Positions 6,056-7,167 of a stretch of 7,167 bases of DNA are shown here, piece after piece (position 1 is the stretch's first letter; every line of letters starts with the position of its first letter). The translations under genes were made by a program, and so were the position numbers. This stretch comes from a bacterium (GTDB lineage: Bacteria; Zixibacteria; MSB-5A5; GN15; FEB-12): contig JAUXBJ010000078.1 of NCBI GenBank assembly GCA_030619425.1, positions 1-7,167 on the forward strand, written 5' to 3'. A model generated the notes under the pieces. That model saw only the letters and a list, made by a program, of their open reading frames with translations. It was not told the DNA's origin and searched no databases.

Positions 6056-7167
6056 TTAGAAAACGTGGTGAATCTCGCGTTTCATCATTTCCCATTTGTT
6101 GGACGCCGGATCCCATTTGCAGTTAGCAAACACTTCCCAGTCATCCTTCATCTTCGGAGTATCCGAGCGGAAGTAGTAGCCCGGCCAGCGCGTTTCCTCA
6201 CGGAAGAGGATGGTCCGCACGTGGGCTTCGGCCTGCCACATCCGGTGGATGTTTTCCCAGCAGCGCATCAGTTCGTGTTTGTCCTCAGCAGCGAGTTGCA
6301 GAGAGTCTTCCCTGAGGAAGTCGATCAACTCGAGGCCCTTCTCCAGAAGCGGCTTGCTGGTGGTGAACTGCGTGGAGACACCGCCCGCGTATTCGTCCAT
6401 GATCTTCTGCAAACGGAACATGAACATCTTCGGACGGATGTAGTTCGGGTTGGTGTCCGGATCGGAGGTATAGTTCTTATGCTCTTCGAACCGATCCAGC
6501 GGAGCCAGAATCGTCTTCTTGAGCTCTTCCACCTTAGCAGCATCAGCCTTCGGCTCGTCGGCATTCTCGACAGCGAACTTCACCGCCGCCTTAGCCGCAA
6601 TACGACCCTCGGCGTGCGAGCCGGAGGAGAACTTGTGGCTGGAGGCGCCGGAAGCGTCGCCCGCCGCGAACATACCCTTGACCGTAGTCATCTGAGCATA
6701 ACCCCAGAAGTAGTCCTTGTGAGCGAGATCCTCGGGACCACTGAGCCAGGCGCCGGAAGCGCCGGAGTGGGAACCGATGAAGTACGGCTCGCAGGCCGCG
6801 ATCTCAGATGGCTTCTCTTCGGGAGCAGTGTTGGTAGCCGCCCAAAGAATCGCCTGCGAGATCGTCATATCCAGGAAATCTTCCCAGGCCTCTTCTTCGA
6901 GTTCCTTCATCTTGCGCTTGTAGCCCTTGGGGTCGTCCTTCAGGGCTGCGGCCAGGTTGCCGATGGCCTCTTCGGTGCGCATGTAGATCGGGCCTTTTCC
7001 GTCCATCACGTCGAGCATCATCAGCCAGTTGCGCAGGTTGGCGGGCACGGGCTTTACCTTGCCGTAGGGGCCCCATTTTTCGAGCTCGGACCTGCGGGTC
7101 TGCATGTAGGCTTCGCCATCGGCGTTGGTGGCGCGGGACTTGAACAGCAGGAACCAGGCGCCGACCG
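6056..7167 (-). CDS. aprA: Adenylylsulfate (APS) reductase, alpha subunit, C-terminal part
   Basis: The FAD-containing catalytic subunit of dissimilatory APS reductase, which with the iron-sulfur subunit AprB interconverts APS and sulfite plus AMP in the cytoplasm. About 370 residues are visible, just over half of a normal ~660-residue AprA; the N-terminal FAD domain lies beyond the window edge. The frame is open through 7167, encoding VGAWFLLFKSRATNADGEAY before an internal Met at 7105. Recognisable AprA blocks are DGKGPIYM, EPYFIGSHSGASGAWLSGPE (near 6730-6790, with a family-conserved His), GMFAAGDASGASSHKFSSG and GSHAEGRIAAKAA (flavin-binding side), and the C-terminal WPGYYFRSDTPKMKDDWEVF. 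It ends in HHVF and is followed by a strong terminator, so it is the last gene of its transcript; aprB and sat, if linked, should lie upstream. The family is certain. The direction of the reaction (sulfate reduction or sulfur oxidation) cannot be decided here. Confidence 0.96.
   Translation of the reverse strand, partial: VGAWFLLFKSRATNADGEAYMQTRRSELEKWGPYGKVKPVPANLRNWLMMLDVMDGKGPIYMRTEEAIGNLAAALKDDPKGYKRKMKELEEEAWEDFLDMTISQAILWAATNTAPEEKPSEIAACEPYFIGSHSGASGAWLSGPEDLAHKDYFWGYAQMTTVKGMFAAGDASGASSHKFSSGSHAEGRIAAKAAVKFAVENADEPKADAAKVEELKKTILAPLDRFEEHKNYTSDPDTNPNYIRPKMFMFRLQKIMDEYAGGVSTQFTTSKPLLEKGLELIDFLREDSLQLAAEDKHELMRCWENIHRMWQAEAHVRTILFREETRWPGYYFRSDTPKMKDDWEVFANCKWDPASNKWEMMKREIHHVF

Overview
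The window looks like a moderately GC-rich bacterial chromosome segment. It comes from an organism with dissimilatory sulfur metabolism, because the right edge carries most of aprA, the catalytic subunit of adenylylsulfate (APS) reductase. Several other genes resemble families I associate with sulfate reducers: a HEAT-repeat protein with a WQMNDESGNVGW-type motif, a YkgJ cysteine-cluster protein, and a zinc finger with Ogr/Delta cysteine spacing. A desulfobacterial lineage or a sulfur-cycling candidate phylum such as Zixibacteria would fit. The sequence alone does not settle this.

Layout from left to right. Positions 1-2138 (+) hold a DEAD/DEAH-box helicase of the MrfA/YprA type, with its N-terminus cut off by the window edge. 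Convergent to it at 2228-2719 (-) is a short TrmO-like tRNA methyltransferase. A roughly 270-base divergent region (2720-2989) holds a hairpin and two marginal small ORFs. The ZIP-family metal transporter (2990-3808, +) and the HEAT-repeat protein (3861-4592, +) follow, separated by a hairpin-rich 52-base gap. The 3' end of the HEAT gene runs into a cluster of inverted repeats (4526-4636) that seems to supply its last ~22 codons. On the minus strand, a tightly coupled pair (zinc-ribbon protein 5484-5753, then YkgJ protein 4641-5480) forms a likely operon. A 143-base MITE-like repeat (5826-5968), with 18- and 19-base tandem units, lies between this pair and the strong terminator (5996-6026) that closes aprA (6056-7167, -).

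The genes do not form one pathway. The helicase (DNA repair), TrmO (tRNA modification), ZIP transporter (divalent metal uptake) and aprA (energy metabolism) look like independent core genes. The zinc-ribbon/YkgJ pair is the only convincing two-gene unit; its function is unknown, but both products are cysteine-rich and probably bind metal. No mobile-element ORF, CRISPR array, tRNA or rRNA was seen. I do not see a convincing new multi-gene system. The most unusual material is the palindromic repeat DNA, including repeats sharing a 9-base core at two sites, and the way it reaches into a coding end and a ribosome-binding region.
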